64,000 bases of DNA from Geodermatophilus siccatus (lineage in GTDB: Bacteria; Actinomycetota; Actinomycetes; Mycobacteriales; Geodermatophilaceae), in contig NZ_FNHE01000001.1 in assembly GCF_900103785.1 (NCBI RefSeq), positions 1 through 64,000 of the forward strand, given 5' to 3'. The stretch's first letter is position 1, and each line of letters opens with the position of its first letter. Under the pieces are notes generated by a model. It did not search any database. It was not told the DNA's origin and saw nothing but the letters and a program-made list of their open reading frames with translations. Positions 48,401 to 56,483 of the stretch are shown piece after piece. The translations under genes and the position numbers were made by a program.

Positions 48401-49984
48401 GACCGGATGGCGGAGCTGGACCGGCTCGCGGGGCTCGGCCCGTGGACCCAGCTCCAAAACGCCGGCCGGCGGCTGCAGCTCCTCGGGATCATCGGCGACC
48501 CGCAGCCGGTCCTCGACGAGGTCCAGCAGCTGCGCGAGCGCATGCACCAGCTGCCCGACCAACCCGGCGACAACGAGGCCGTCAACCCGTGGAACGTCCG
48601 GGAGCTCATCCTCGACACCGGCCGCCATGCCGCCCGGGACCTGAGCCGCTGGCAGGAGGCCCTCGACCTCAACGCCGAGCAGCTCGACAGCAAGCGGCGC
48701 CGCGGCGCCGGCCAATACGAGCTGGCCCACAGCGGGTTCAACGACTACTGGCCGCTGCTGCAGCTCGGCCGGCTGGAGGAGGCCGACCGGCTGCTGCGCG
48801 CCTGCCAGGACCAGTTCGAACAGGCCGACGACACCCGGACGCTCGGCAACGTCCTGTCAGCGCGCGCCGACCTCGCCGACCGGCAGGGACACGGCCAGGA
48901 AGCCATCCGTCTCGAAGAGATCGCCCTGCGCTACGGCTACGCCGCCGGCGACACCAACGGCATCGCGGTCAGCCACCACAACCTCGCCAACTACCGGCAG
49001 CGCGCCGGCACCGCCCCCGCCGTGTGGCTGGCCCACCGGCTCGCCGCCACCCTCCTGCGCCACCTCACCGGCCACAGCCGCCTGCAGAACACCCTGCGCA
49101 CCCTCGCCCGGGAGCTCGCCGACCCCGCCACCGCAGCGACCCTCCCGCGCACCGTCGGCCACGTCAGGGCCGCCGTGGAGCGGGTCGAGGGGGTCCGCCT
49201 CGGCGCCCTCCTCGACGCACTGCAGCCGGACCCCGGCCGGCAGCAGGCCGCGCTGGAGGAGATCATCCACACTGCCCGCACCCTCCCCGCCGACCAGGCC
49301 GTCGACATCCAGCCGCACCTGGACCGGTGGGAGCCGGTGCTGGCCGCCATCCTCGCCGCCACCGGCGGCGATCAGACCGCCCGGCAGGAGGTGACCGGGT
49401 TCCTCGACGGCCTCCCCGACGATTCCGACTGGGCGGCGCTGGCCGGGGTGCTGCGCCGCATCCTGGCCGGCGAGCGCGACCCCGCGGCTCTGCTGCCTGG
49501 CCTGGACGCGGTGGACACCGCGATCGTCATCCGGCTGCTCGACGCCCTCGCCGGCCGCGTCCAACTTCAGCCACCCGACGCGGAGCCCGCGCCCAGCTCC
49601 GAGGACCCGGTCGACCAGTGGGAGCCCGTGCTGGCCGCGATCGTCGCCGCCACCGCCGGCGACCAGCCCGCGCAGCAGGAGGTGACCGAGTTCCTCGACA
49701 ACCTTCCCGACGACTCCGACTGGGCGGCGCTGGCCGGGGTGCTGCGCCGCATCCTGGCCGGCGAGCGCGACCCCCAGACTCTGCTGCCCGGCCTGGACGC
49801 GGTGGACACAACCATCGTCACCCGGTTGCTGGATTCCCTGGCCCGCCCCAGCGAGGTCAGTTCCGACACGGATGTCGCAGATACCGAAGACCAACCGCGG
49901 CCGCAGCCCGTCAACGAGGGGGACGACGCCTCGCCGGACGTGCAGGGTCCCGTGCGGGGCCATCCCGGTCCCCGGTTGCCATAG
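45485..49984 (+). CDS. CHAT protease - NB-ARC-like NTPase - TPR protein, unit 1
   Basis: 1,499 residues. Start ATG chosen for GGGGGAGGT just upstream and alignment of MAGLVLEP with the other units. An N-terminal ~130-residue domain precedes a CHAT caspase-like fold with the catalytic pair His224 (VLHVSGHGG) and Cys266 (LAVLSACESG). Then an NB-ARC-like STAND NTPase: Walker A GMAGAGKTT (Lys467), Walker B LLLVLDN (Asp555), SRVVLTSRT. A winged-helix-like region follows, then helical TPR-like repeats (about 890-1,200) and two ~97-residue C-terminal repeats. No signal peptide or membrane helix, so cytoplasmic. Predicted role: effector protease released by a ligand-sensing switch, as in NLR-like defence proteins. 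That role is inference. Confidence 0.9.
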   Translation: MAGLVLEPVEVAGPARWRWLLRTEDGEPLASHVVTVPEGDFEYGGFTDLYRWLRWQADPDRRVVSEAELTARVGGWIGQHLLGAEVMAALLDWAPVTVRVPVPAELGFLPYRPWELAARQGQVLARRRVGFVFDLPETRRRPGPALSAREALRVLALFSLPSGEAPLGLRRERHALQQLVRGLGQGQSPRAVQLRVLQYGVTRDALEKAVGDAGGWDVLHVSGHGGAGKLVLEHEDGTPDELGPGELVDLLEPMRHRLRLAVLSACESGAATAAETLRLLDLAQQVEQLQQQANQEAGLSPADGTPVDTPPAPPASGNGAAPAEGWPGLGRALVAELGCAVLAMRYPVIDDFTIDLTRHFYCELLERDQPVDVALARALPQAATTPPSLGAPAVSLATPALLGPATGLMLQPPPGTAAPISLALAGFPDEPERFVGRTETLTRARRALLAGSGQSGVLLHGMAGAGKTTAAVELAYQSAAGFTAAAWWTAPAADQWTTALPGLATALEARLNPNLAGYGLSVQLVGNTETDALLDNYLPVLTELVEQARLLLVLDNLETLLTDRGDWLDPRFGRVLAALTGHAGASRVVLTSRTIPAGLDPGRVVVLPVHALSRDEALLLARELPHLRALAHDSEPATRTSDPWIGRDRALLARTLTVVQGHPKLLELADATAADPTALEERVAAAEAAAASRGTPLAAFLATGHTQADPDQLLAALQGWTRAAAGALPEPSRLLLQLLAAAEPDDRSSLVLEGNWADLWRRLARPGDPPPWPDTLPPLVAAALVEPEPAGDPEGPDRRVRYRLHPGVADTIRADTPAEVRTAADTELAAYWEAVFDAAREREGHEATGWLVVRAAFAAAPYLRRLHAWDTASILLEHALRRDHSPGTTAAALPHLQAIAEATTGTDRELIDRGILAQAVAGIDPAEGERRMRAVLDQATARGEHQNASAAAGDLANLLQGRGRYAEALAVVDRMAELDRLAGLGPWTQLQNAGRRLQLLGIIGDPQPVLDEVQQLRERMHQLPDQPGDNEAVNPWNVRELILDTGRHAARDLSRWQEALDLNAEQLDSKRRRGAGQYELAHSGFNDYWPLLQLGRLEEADRLLRACQDQFEQADDTRTLGNVLSARADLADRQGHGQEAIRLEEIALRYGYAAGDTNGIAVSHHNLANYRQRAGTAPAVWLAHRLAATLLRHLTGHSRLQNTLRTLARELADPATAATLPRTVGHVRAAVERVEGVRLGALLDALQPDPGRQQAALEEIIHTARTLPADQAVDIQPHLDRWEPVLAAILAATGGDQTARQEVTGFLDGLPDDSDWAALAGVLRRILAGERDPAALLPGLDAVDTAIVIRLLDALAGRVQLQPPDAEPAPSSEDPVDQWEPVLAAIVAATAGDQPAQQEVTEFLDNLPDDSDWAALAGVLRRILAGERDPQTLLPGLDAVDTTIVTRLLDSLARPSEVSSDTDVADTEDQPRPQPVNEGDDASPDVQGPVRGHPGPRLP
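49328..49855 (+). repeat. Tandem ~97-residue C-terminal repeats in unit 1 (2 copies)
   Basis: Copies start at Trp1282 and Trp1379 with WEPVLAAI, then GDQ(T/P)A, a D-x-x-DDSDWAALAGVLRRILAGERDP block, an LLPGLDAVDT(A/T)IV block and L(A)GR. The DNA of the DDSDWAALAGVLRRILAGERDP part is almost identical in both copies. Confidence 0.85.
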
Positions 49985-49994
49985 GGGTGTTGGT

Positions 49995-50032
49995 GAACTC
50001 GCGCGCCTCGTCGTGGGAACGGTAGGTCCCCC
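49995..50032 (+). repeat. Island boundary repeat, copy 2
   Basis: GAACTCGCGCGCCTCGTC followed by GTGGGAACGGTAGGTCCCCC; preceded by GTGTTGGT, a sequence also found after units 2 and 3. It sits 10 bp after the unit 1 stop codon, so it belongs to the unit 1/unit 2 junction. Confidence 0.85.
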
Positions 50033-50204
50033 GGCTGAACCCGGTGCCGCAATGCGGAGTTCTTCTGCCGCAGGTCTACGGCGCCAGCGCCCGGACAGCA
50101 CCGAGGCGCGATGCGTACTTCTGTGCCGCAGTCTGCCTCTACGTTGTGGTGGCGCTGGTCGCCGCGGCGCGGCCGGGTCTCGACCCGGCCGGGGGGAGGT
50201 CGTG
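50033..50204 (+). promoter_or_regulatory. Conserved leader of CHAT unit 2
   Basis: About 170 bp; shares GCGTACTTCTGTGCCGC, the TGCCTCTACGTTGTGGTGGC block and the GGGGGGAGGTCGTG ribosome-binding site with unit 1; it lacks three bases in the TGCCTC(TTC)TACGTT block. Also shares GTCTACGGCGCCAGC and CCGGACAGCACCGAGG with the partial unit 5 leader. Confidence 0.55.
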
Positions 50205-53200
50205 ATGGCGGGGTTGGTACTCGAGCCGGTCGAGGTCGCCGGGCCCACCCGGTGGCGGTGGCTGCTGCGCACCGAGGACGGCGAGCCGCTGGCCACTCAT
50301 CAGGTGGCGGTGCCCGAGGGCGACTTCGAGTACGGCGGGTTCACCGACCTGTACCGGTGGCTGCGCTGGCAGGCCGACCCGCAGCGGCGGGTGACCTCGG
50401 AGGCGGAGCTGACCGCCCGGGTCGGCGGCTGGATCGGCCAGCACCTGCTCGGCGCGGAGGTGATGGAGGTCCTGCTGGACGAGGCGCCAGTCGCCGTCCG
50501 GATGCCGGTGCCGGCGCAGCTGGGCTTCCTGCCCTACCGGCCCTGGGAGCTCGCCACCTGGCAGGGCCAGGTACTCGGCCGCGAGGAGGTGGGGTTCGTC
50601 TTCGACCTGCCCGACACCCGCCGGCGGCCCCGCACCGGGCGGCAGGCCACGGAGGCGCTGCGGGTGCTCGCGTTGTTCAGCCTGCCTACAGGTGAAACGC
50701 CGCTGGGGCTGCGCCGCGAGCGGCACGCCCTGCAGCGGCTGATTCGGGGCATTGGGCAGGGGCAGTCCCCGCGGGCGGTGCAGCTGCGGGTACTGCAGTA
50801 CGGCGTCACCCGCGACGCTCTCGAGAAGGCGGTCGACGATCAAGACGGCTGGGATGTGCTGCACGTGTCCGGGCACGCGGCCGCCGGAACCCTGGTGCTC
50901 GAGTGCGAGGACGGCACCCCCGACCCGATCGACGCCCCGGAGTTGGCCGAGCTGCTGTCGCCGATGCGCCGTCGGCTGCGGCTGGCGGTGCTCGCCGGCT
51001 GCGAGACCGGCGCGGCCACCGCCGCCGACACGCTGCGCCTGCTGGACTTGACCGCGCAGGCCGAACCGCTGGAGGAGCAGGCCCGGCAGGAAGCCGACAG
51101 CGCCGCGGCGGCCACGTCCGGCAGCGGGGGCGGCGCTGCCCCGGCGGCGGGCTGGTCGGGGCTGGGGCGGGCGCTGGTGGCCCGGCTCGGCTGCGCGGTG
51201 CTGGCCATGCGCTATCCGGTCATCGACGACTTCGCCATCGACCTGTCCGAGCGGCTCTACCGCGGCATCTTCCAGGACGGTCAGCCCCTCGATGTGGCCC
51301 TGGCCCGGGCGCTGCCGCGCGTGGCATCAACGCCGCCGTCGCTCGGGGCGCCGGCGGTGTCGCTGGCCACCCCGGCGCTGCTCGGCCCCGCCACCGGCCT
51401 CACGCTGCAGCCGCCGTCCGGGCGGGCGGCGCCGATCAGCGTGGCGCTGGCCGGCTTCCCCAACGAACCGCCCCGCTTCGTCGGCCGCACCAGAACGCTC
51501 ACCGCAGCCCGCCGCGCGCTGCTGCCCGACTCCGGCCGATCGGGTGTGCTGCTGCACGGCATGGCCGGAGCGGGCAAAACCACCGCCGCGGTCGAGCTGA
51601 CCTACCAGACCGCGGCCGGCTTCACCGCCGCCGCCTGGTGGACCGCCCCGCCGGCCGACCTATGGCCGACCGCCCTCAACAGCCTGGCGAACACGCTGGA
51701 GGCCCGGCTCAACCCGAACCTGGCCGGCTACGGCCTCAGCGTGCAGCTGGTCGGCAACACCGCCACCGACACGCTGCTCGACAACTACCTGCCGGTCTTC
51801 ACCGAACTGATGAAGCAGGTTCGGCTGCTGCTGGTGCTGGACAACCTGGAGACCCTGCTCACCGACGGCGGCGACTGGAAGGACCCGCGCTTCGGCCGTG
51901 TGGTGGCCGCGCTGACCGGGCATGCCGGTGCCTCCCGGGTGGTGCTGACCAGCCGCACCACCCCGACCGGGCTCGACCCCGAGCGGGTCGATGTGCTGCC
52001 GGTGCACGCCCTGTCGAGGGACGAGGCGCTGCTGCTGGCCCGCGAACTACCCCATCTGCGCGCGCTGACCCACGACACCGAACCGGCCACCCGCACCACC
52101 AGCCCGCAGGTGACGGCCGACCGGGCGCTGCTGGCCCGCACGCTGACCGTGGTGCAGGGCCACCCGAAGCTGCTGGAGCTGGCCGACGCCACCGCCGCCG
52201 ACCCCCAAGTTCTGGAGCAGCGGGTCGCCGCCGCCGAGACCGCCGCCGCTAACCGCGGCACCCCCCTGGCCGCCTTCCTCGAAACGGGACACAGCGAGGC
52301 CGATCCCGGCCAGCTGCTCGCCGCGCTGACCGGCTGGACCCGCGCCGCGGCCGGCGCGCTGCCCGAGCCGTCCCGGCTGCTGCTGCAGCTGCTCGCCGCC
52401 GCCGAACCCGACGACCGCACCAGCACCATCCTCGCCGCCAACTGGGCCGACCTGTGGCACCGGCTGGCCCGCCCCGGCGACCCGCCCCCCTGGCCCGACA
52501 CCCTCGCCCCTCTCGTCGGCGCCGCGCTGGTGGAGCCCGAACCGGTCGGTGATCCTGGCGACCCGGACCGGCCGGTGCGCTACCGGCTGCACCCCGGCGT
52601 CGCCGACACCATCCGCACCGACACCCCGGCCGAGGTGCGCACCGCCGCCGACACCGAACTCGCCGCCTACTGGAACACGACGTTCCAGATCGCCCGAGAG
52701 CAGGAGCATCAGCAGGCGACCGGCTGGCTGGTGGTGCACGCCGCACTCGCCGCCGCCCCCTACCTGCTCCGTCTCCACAACTGGCAAGTCGCCAGCAGTC
52801 AGCTCGAGCACGCCCTGCGGCGCGACGGGTCCCCGGGCACGGTCGCCGCCGCCCTGCCCCACCTGCAGGCCATCGCCGAGGCCACCACCGGCACCGACCG
52901 CGAACTCATCGACCGCAGCGTCCTGGTCGGTGCCGTCGCCCAGATCGACCCAGCCGAGGGCGAACGCTGGCTGCGTACCGTCCTCGAGGCGGCCGACGAC
53001 CGCGGCCAGCACCTGGTGGCTATAGCAACCGTCGGCGCCCTGGCCAACCTGCTGCGCGACCGCGGCCGCTACCGGGAGGCCCTCGCGATCGTCGACCGGA
53101 TGGCGGAGCTGACCCGCCGAGCGGGCCTCGGCCCGTGGACCCAGCTGGCGGTCGATGGCCAGCGGCTGCAGCTGCTTTCCCTCACCGGCGACCCGCAGGC

Positions 53201-54887
53201 CGTCTTCGACGAGGTCCAGCAACTACGCAACCGCATGCACCAACTGCCCGACCAACCCGGCAACAACGAGAACGTCAACCCATTCAACGTCCGCGAGACC
53301 ATCCTCGACACCGGCCGTACGGCCGCCCAGAACCTCGCCCGCTGGCAGGAGGCCCTCGACCTCAACGCCGAGCAACTCGACAGCAAGCGGCAGCGCGGTG
53401 CCGGCCCCTACGAGCTCGCCTACACCGCGTTCAACGACTACGGGCCGCTGATCCGCCTCGGGCGGCTGCCGGCGGTCGACCGGCTGCTGCAAGAGTGCCA
53501 GGACCCGTTCGAAGAGGCCGACGACACCAGGATGCTCGGCAAGGTCCTGTCCGCTCGCGCCGACCTCGCCGACGAGCAGGGACACCCCGAGGCTGCCATC
53601 CGCCTCGCAGAGATCGCCCTGCGCTACAGCTACGCCGCCCGCGACACCGACGGCATCGCGGTCCGCCACTTCAACCTCGCCTACTTCCAGCAACGCGCCG
53701 GCCGGGCCGCCGGGGTTTGGCTGGCCCACCGGCTCACTTCCACCCTGCTGGATCGACTCAACGGTGACCGCCGCCTGCAGGACGACCTCCGTTCCCTGGC
53801 CCGGGACCTCACCGACTCGGCCACCGCGGCGGACCTTCCCGCCACCGTCGGCCAGATCCGGACCGCCGTGGAAAAGGTCGAGGGCGTGCACCTCGGCGAT
53901 CTGCTCAACACGCTGCAGCCCAATCGGGACCAGCACCAGGCCGCCCTAGACGAGATCATCTACTCCGCCCGCACCCTGGCGCCTGACCAGGCCTTTGACG
54001 TCCAGCGGCACCTCGGCTGGTGGGAGCCGGTGCTGGCCGCGGTCGCCGCCGCCACCGGCGGCAACCAGGCCGCGCAGGAAGAGGTGACCAAGTTCCTCGA
54101 CGACTTCCCCGACGACTCCGACTGGGCGGCGCTGGTCCAGGTGCTGCGCCGCATCCTGGCCGGCGAACGCGACCCCGACATCCTGCTACCCGACCTGGAC
54201 CCGGCGGACACCGCGATCGTCACCAGGCTGCTTGACGCTCTCGCTGGCCGCGTCCACCTTCAGCCACCTAGCACCCAGCCCGCACTCAGCACCGAGGACC
54301 CGATCGACCAGTGGGAGCCGGTACTGGCCGCCATCGCCGCCGCCAGCGGCGGCGACCAGACCGCCCGGCAGGAGGTGACCGGGTACCTCGACGGGCTGGC
54401 CGACGACTCCGCCTGGGCGGCGCTGGCCGGGGTGCTGCGCCGGGTGCTGGACGGCGAGCGCGATCCCCAGGCCCTGCTGGCCGGCCTGGACACGGTCGAC
54501 ACAACCATCGTCACCCGGCTGCTCGATGCCCTGGCCGGCCGCATCCAGCTCAACACCGGCAGCGACTTTGTGGCGAGCACGGACGAACTTGTCGGTCAGT
54601 GGGAGCCGGCACTGGCCGCGATCGTCGCTGCCAGCGGCGGCGACCAGACCGCCCGGCAGGAGGTGACCGAGTTCCTGGACGACTTCGACGAGGGCTCCGA
54701 CTGGGCGGCACTGGCCGGGGTGCTGCGCCGGGTGCTGGCCGGGGAGCGCGACCCCGAGGTCCTGCTGGACGGCCTGGACGCGGTGGACACCGCGATCGCC
54801 GCCCGGCTGCTCGACGCCCTCGCCGGCCGCATCCAGCTCAACACCGGCAGCGATGTGCCCGAGGCCGAGGACGGGCCACGTCCATAG
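50205..54887 (+). CDS. CHAT protease - NB-ARC-like NTPase - TPR protein, unit 2
   Basis: 1,560 residues, paralogue of unit 1, same start context. Catalytic His224 is kept but the motif reads SGHAAAG rather than SGHGG; Cys266 is in LAGCETG. Walker A Lys458 (GMAGAGKTT), Walker B Asp546 (LLLVLDN). The TPR-like part is followed by three C-terminal ~97-residue repeats (starting at Trp1273, Trp1370 and Trp1466), the highest copy number in the array. Codon use resembles the other units. The change from G to A beside the catalytic His could alter activity, but both catalytic residues are present. Predicted role as for unit 1. Confidence 0.9.
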   Translation: MAGLVLEPVEVAGPTRWRWLLRTEDGEPLATHQVAVPEGDFEYGGFTDLYRWLRWQADPQRRVTSEAELTARVGGWIGQHLLGAEVMEVLLDEAPVAVRMPVPAQLGFLPYRPWELATWQGQVLGREEVGFVFDLPDTRRRPRTGRQATEALRVLALFSLPTGETPLGLRRERHALQRLIRGIGQGQSPRAVQLRVLQYGVTRDALEKAVDDQDGWDVLHVSGHAAAGTLVLECEDGTPDPIDAPELAELLSPMRRRLRLAVLAGCETGAATAADTLRLLDLTAQAEPLEEQARQEADSAAAATSGSGGGAAPAAGWSGLGRALVARLGCAVLAMRYPVIDDFAIDLSERLYRGIFQDGQPLDVALARALPRVASTPPSLGAPAVSLATPALLGPATGLTLQPPSGRAAPISVALAGFPNEPPRFVGRTRTLTAARRALLPDSGRSGVLLHGMAGAGKTTAAVELTYQTAAGFTAAAWWTAPPADLWPTALNSLANTLEARLNPNLAGYGLSVQLVGNTATDTLLDNYLPVFTELMKQVRLLLVLDNLETLLTDGGDWKDPRFGRVVAALTGHAGASRVVLTSRTTPTGLDPERVDVLPVHALSRDEALLLARELPHLRALTHDTEPATRTTSPQVTADRALLARTLTVVQGHPKLLELADATAADPQVLEQRVAAAETAAANRGTPLAAFLETGHSEADPGQLLAALTGWTRAAAGALPEPSRLLLQLLAAAEPDDRTSTILAANWADLWHRLARPGDPPPWPDTLAPLVGAALVEPEPVGDPGDPDRPVRYRLHPGVADTIRTDTPAEVRTAADTELAAYWNTTFQIAREQEHQQATGWLVVHAALAAAPYLLRLHNWQVASSQLEHALRRDGSPGTVAAALPHLQAIAEATTGTDRELIDRSVLVGAVAQIDPAEGERWLRTVLEAADDRGQHLVAIATVGALANLLRDRGRYREALAIVDRMAELTRRAGLGPWTQLAVDGQRLQLLSLTGDPQAVFDEVQQLRNRMHQLPDQPGNNENVNPFNVRETILDTGRTAAQNLARWQEALDLNAEQLDSKRQRGAGPYELAYTAFNDYGPLIRLGRLPAVDRLLQECQDPFEEADDTRMLGKVLSARADLADEQGHPEAAIRLAEIALRYSYAARDTDGIAVRHFNLAYFQQRAGRAAGVWLAHRLTSTLLDRLNGDRRLQDDLRSLARDLTDSATAADLPATVGQIRTAVEKVEGVHLGDLLNTLQPNRDQHQAALDEIIYSARTLAPDQAFDVQRHLGWWEPVLAAVAAATGGNQAAQEEVTKFLDDFPDDSDWAALVQVLRRILAGERDPDILLPDLDPADTAIVTRLLDALAGRVHLQPPSTQPALSTEDPIDQWEPVLAAIAAASGGDQTARQEVTGYLDGLADDSAWAALAGVLRRVLDGERDPQALLAGLDTVDTTIVTRLLDALAGRIQLNTGSDFVASTDELVGQWEPALAAIVAASGGDQTARQEVTEFLDDFDEGSDWAALAGVLRRVLAGERDPEVLLDGLDAVDTAIAARLLDALAGRIQLNTGSDVPEAEDGPRP
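54021..54850 (+). repeat. Tandem ~97-residue C-terminal repeats in unit 2 (3 copies)
   Basis: Copies start at Trp1273, Trp1370 and Trp1466 of the protein. Copies 2 and 3 end in the same GRIQLNTGSD sequence and share long identical DNA runs (for example GACCAGACCGCCCGGCAGGA), pointing to a recent 288-bp internal duplication. Confidence 0.85.
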
Positions 54888-54935
54888 CCGTCAGCCTCGC
54901 CCCTCGCACACGGTGCTTCGGCTGCACGCAGGGGT

Positions 54936-55185
54936 CTTGGTGAACTCGGGCGAGCTGACCTACACCAGCGGCCGGACCGTCCTGACGCGGCGCTGGGTGT
55001 GGCGGCAGGGAATGGACGGCTCCGTCGAAGCAGCCCCGATCTCCAGGCTGGCCATCAACATCGACCTCCTGCCGCCGTCGTGCGCGGAGGGCATCACCAA
55101 TCGCGTGAAGGAGCTTCTCCAGGCCTGTCATGCCCAGGATGTGCGGCAGCACCTCCTGACGGCCGACTCCCGACGGCCGTTCTGA
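54936..55185 (+). pseudogene. B3/B4 tRNA-binding-like protein, C-terminal fragment
   Basis: About 80 codons reading GELTYTSGRTVLTRRWVWRQG and then AINIDLLPPSC, ending with a stop at 55,185. This resembles the end of actinobacterial B3/B4-domain proteins (phenylalanyl-tRNA-synthetase beta-like editing proteins), where RRWVWRQ and an INID-LLPP pattern occur. There is no start codon with a ribosome-binding site and no N-terminal part, and the fragment begins precisely at a GGTGAACTCG motif shared with the island boundaries. Probably a stump left at an insertion or recombination point. The family match is from memory of the pattern. Confidence 0.5.
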
Positions 55186-55468
55186 CGTGGCGGTGACCCT
55201 CTCCGCCGAGACCGGTTTCCCCAGCCTCCTCCTGAAAGTCGAGGCCCTACCTCCGGTCAGCGTCCACGGGGGCGACGGCCGCGGCACGACAGGACCATGC
55301 CTCGGCGCCCACCCCATACGCCACAACGGCGCCGGATGAGCACGTCCGCCCGCGCCGCACGCCCTCTGACCGCCGTGGCAGGTGATTGCCGATGACCGGC
55401 AGCCGGTGACCGTCGCCTGCACCCGGGCCGCCGCACGGCAGCCCACCGATCCTCTCAAGGAGGACCCG
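55186..55468. other. Intergenic stretch without recognisable content
   Basis: About 280 bp between the B3/B4-like fragment and the small-gene cluster. No gene with proper codon bias, no repeat of the island family and no clear hairpin was seen. Confidence 0.4.
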
Positions 55469-56140
55469 TTGTCCAGCCTCTCCCACACCCCGCGATGCCA
55501 GGCCTGCGAGGAGTTCCTCACCGGGCCGTCCATCGTGCACAGCCTGTGCCGCAAGTGCGTCGCGCAGTTCGCCGTCGCGTCCATCGACGAGCTGAGCCGG
55601 ACCGACGACGCCATCTGCGACAGCAGCTTCCGTCTCGACCGGGCGATGCTCTGCCAGGCCCTCGTCCTCAACCCCGCCATCGACCCGGTGGACGGTCTGG
55701 GCTTGACCTTCGACTCCCCCTGGGGAGAGGACTTTCCACCGGGTGCAGCTGCTGTGGGTCCTCGCCGCCGAGGTCGACCACCTCCGCAGCCAGCTCGCCG
55801 AGGCGGCGACCACGCTCGGCGTGGACGGCCAGGCGCCTGGCGGCACGATATCCGCCCGGCTGCGTCAGCTGGTGACCGACCAGGAGCTCACCGTCGCGGA
55901 GCTGGAGGCCGGGCACCGCGAGCTGCAGCGAGTCGGCGAGGCCTACGACGAGCTGGCATGGTCCACAACTCGACCGTCCTGGACCTCGAAGCATCCGACG
56001 CGCGCGCGGCGCACCTGGCGGCAATCGCGCGCCGCGCACTGTTCGACTACCACAGCTGGGGCAAGCACCGCGGCTCGATCACCACGTGCCGCCAGTGCGC
56101 CGGCGACTGGGTTGTCGCCACCGCCGTCATCGAACGCTGA
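55469..56140 (+). pseudogene. Frame-disrupted small-gene cluster (zinc-ribbon-like and coiled-coil pieces)
   Basis: Three stretches with good coding bias follow each other in two frames without stop codons between them. Piece A (TTG 55,469, AAGGAGGA just before) reads SHTPRCQACEEFLTGPSIVHSLCRKC..., with two CxxC pairs, to about 55,735. Piece B (GTG 55,743, frame +1) is a helical coiled-coil (LLWVLAAEVDHLRSQLAEA) to about 55,960. Piece C (ATG 55,958, back in the frame of A) is MVHNSTVLDLEASDARAAHL to a stop at 56,140 with CRQC. If B ended with TGA overlapping the ATG of C, one base change (TGG) has removed that stop. Either a decayed operon or one broken 223-codon gene. Confidence 0.45.
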
Positions 56141-56288
56141 CGCCGCCCCTCCCCCGCCCCGGGTCGTGCACAAGCACGGCCCGGGGCGTCGCGGCGTCAG
56201 ACCTCCGGCAACGCGCAGCTCGGCCTCACCGAGAACGCCCGGACGAGCCGCGCTCCTCAAGCGGAACCGCCGAGAAGCGGGACCCGGG

Positions 56289-56326
56289 GAACTCGTGTGC
56301 CTCGTCGTGAGAACGGTAGGTCCCCC
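56289..56326 (+). repeat. Island boundary repeat, copy 3
   Basis: GAACTCGTGTGCCTCGTC followed by GTGAGAACGGTAGGTCCCCC. It begins right after GACCCGGG, with no CHAT gene immediately before it, so it marks the left edge of unit 3 only. Confidence 0.85.
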
Positions 56327-56483
56327 GGCCGGCCAGCTCGGCATGCGCAGTGGTCGAGATGCGGGCCGCCGCAGTGAAGTTGCGCCATCCGTACTTGTCC
56401 GCTCGGAGGATGCCTCTTCTACGTTGTGGTGGCGCTGATCGCTGCGGCGCGGTCGGGGTTCGCCCCGGCCGGGGGAGGTCGTG
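56327..56483 (+). promoter_or_regulatory. Conserved leader of CHAT unit 3
   Basis: About 155 bp. Keeps GTACTTGTCCGC, the TGCCTCTTCTACGTTGTGGTGG block and the GGGGGAGGTCGTG ribosome-binding site, but the part in between differs from units 1 and 2. The ATG follows a GTG directly; the ATG is used by analogy. Confidence 0.55.
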
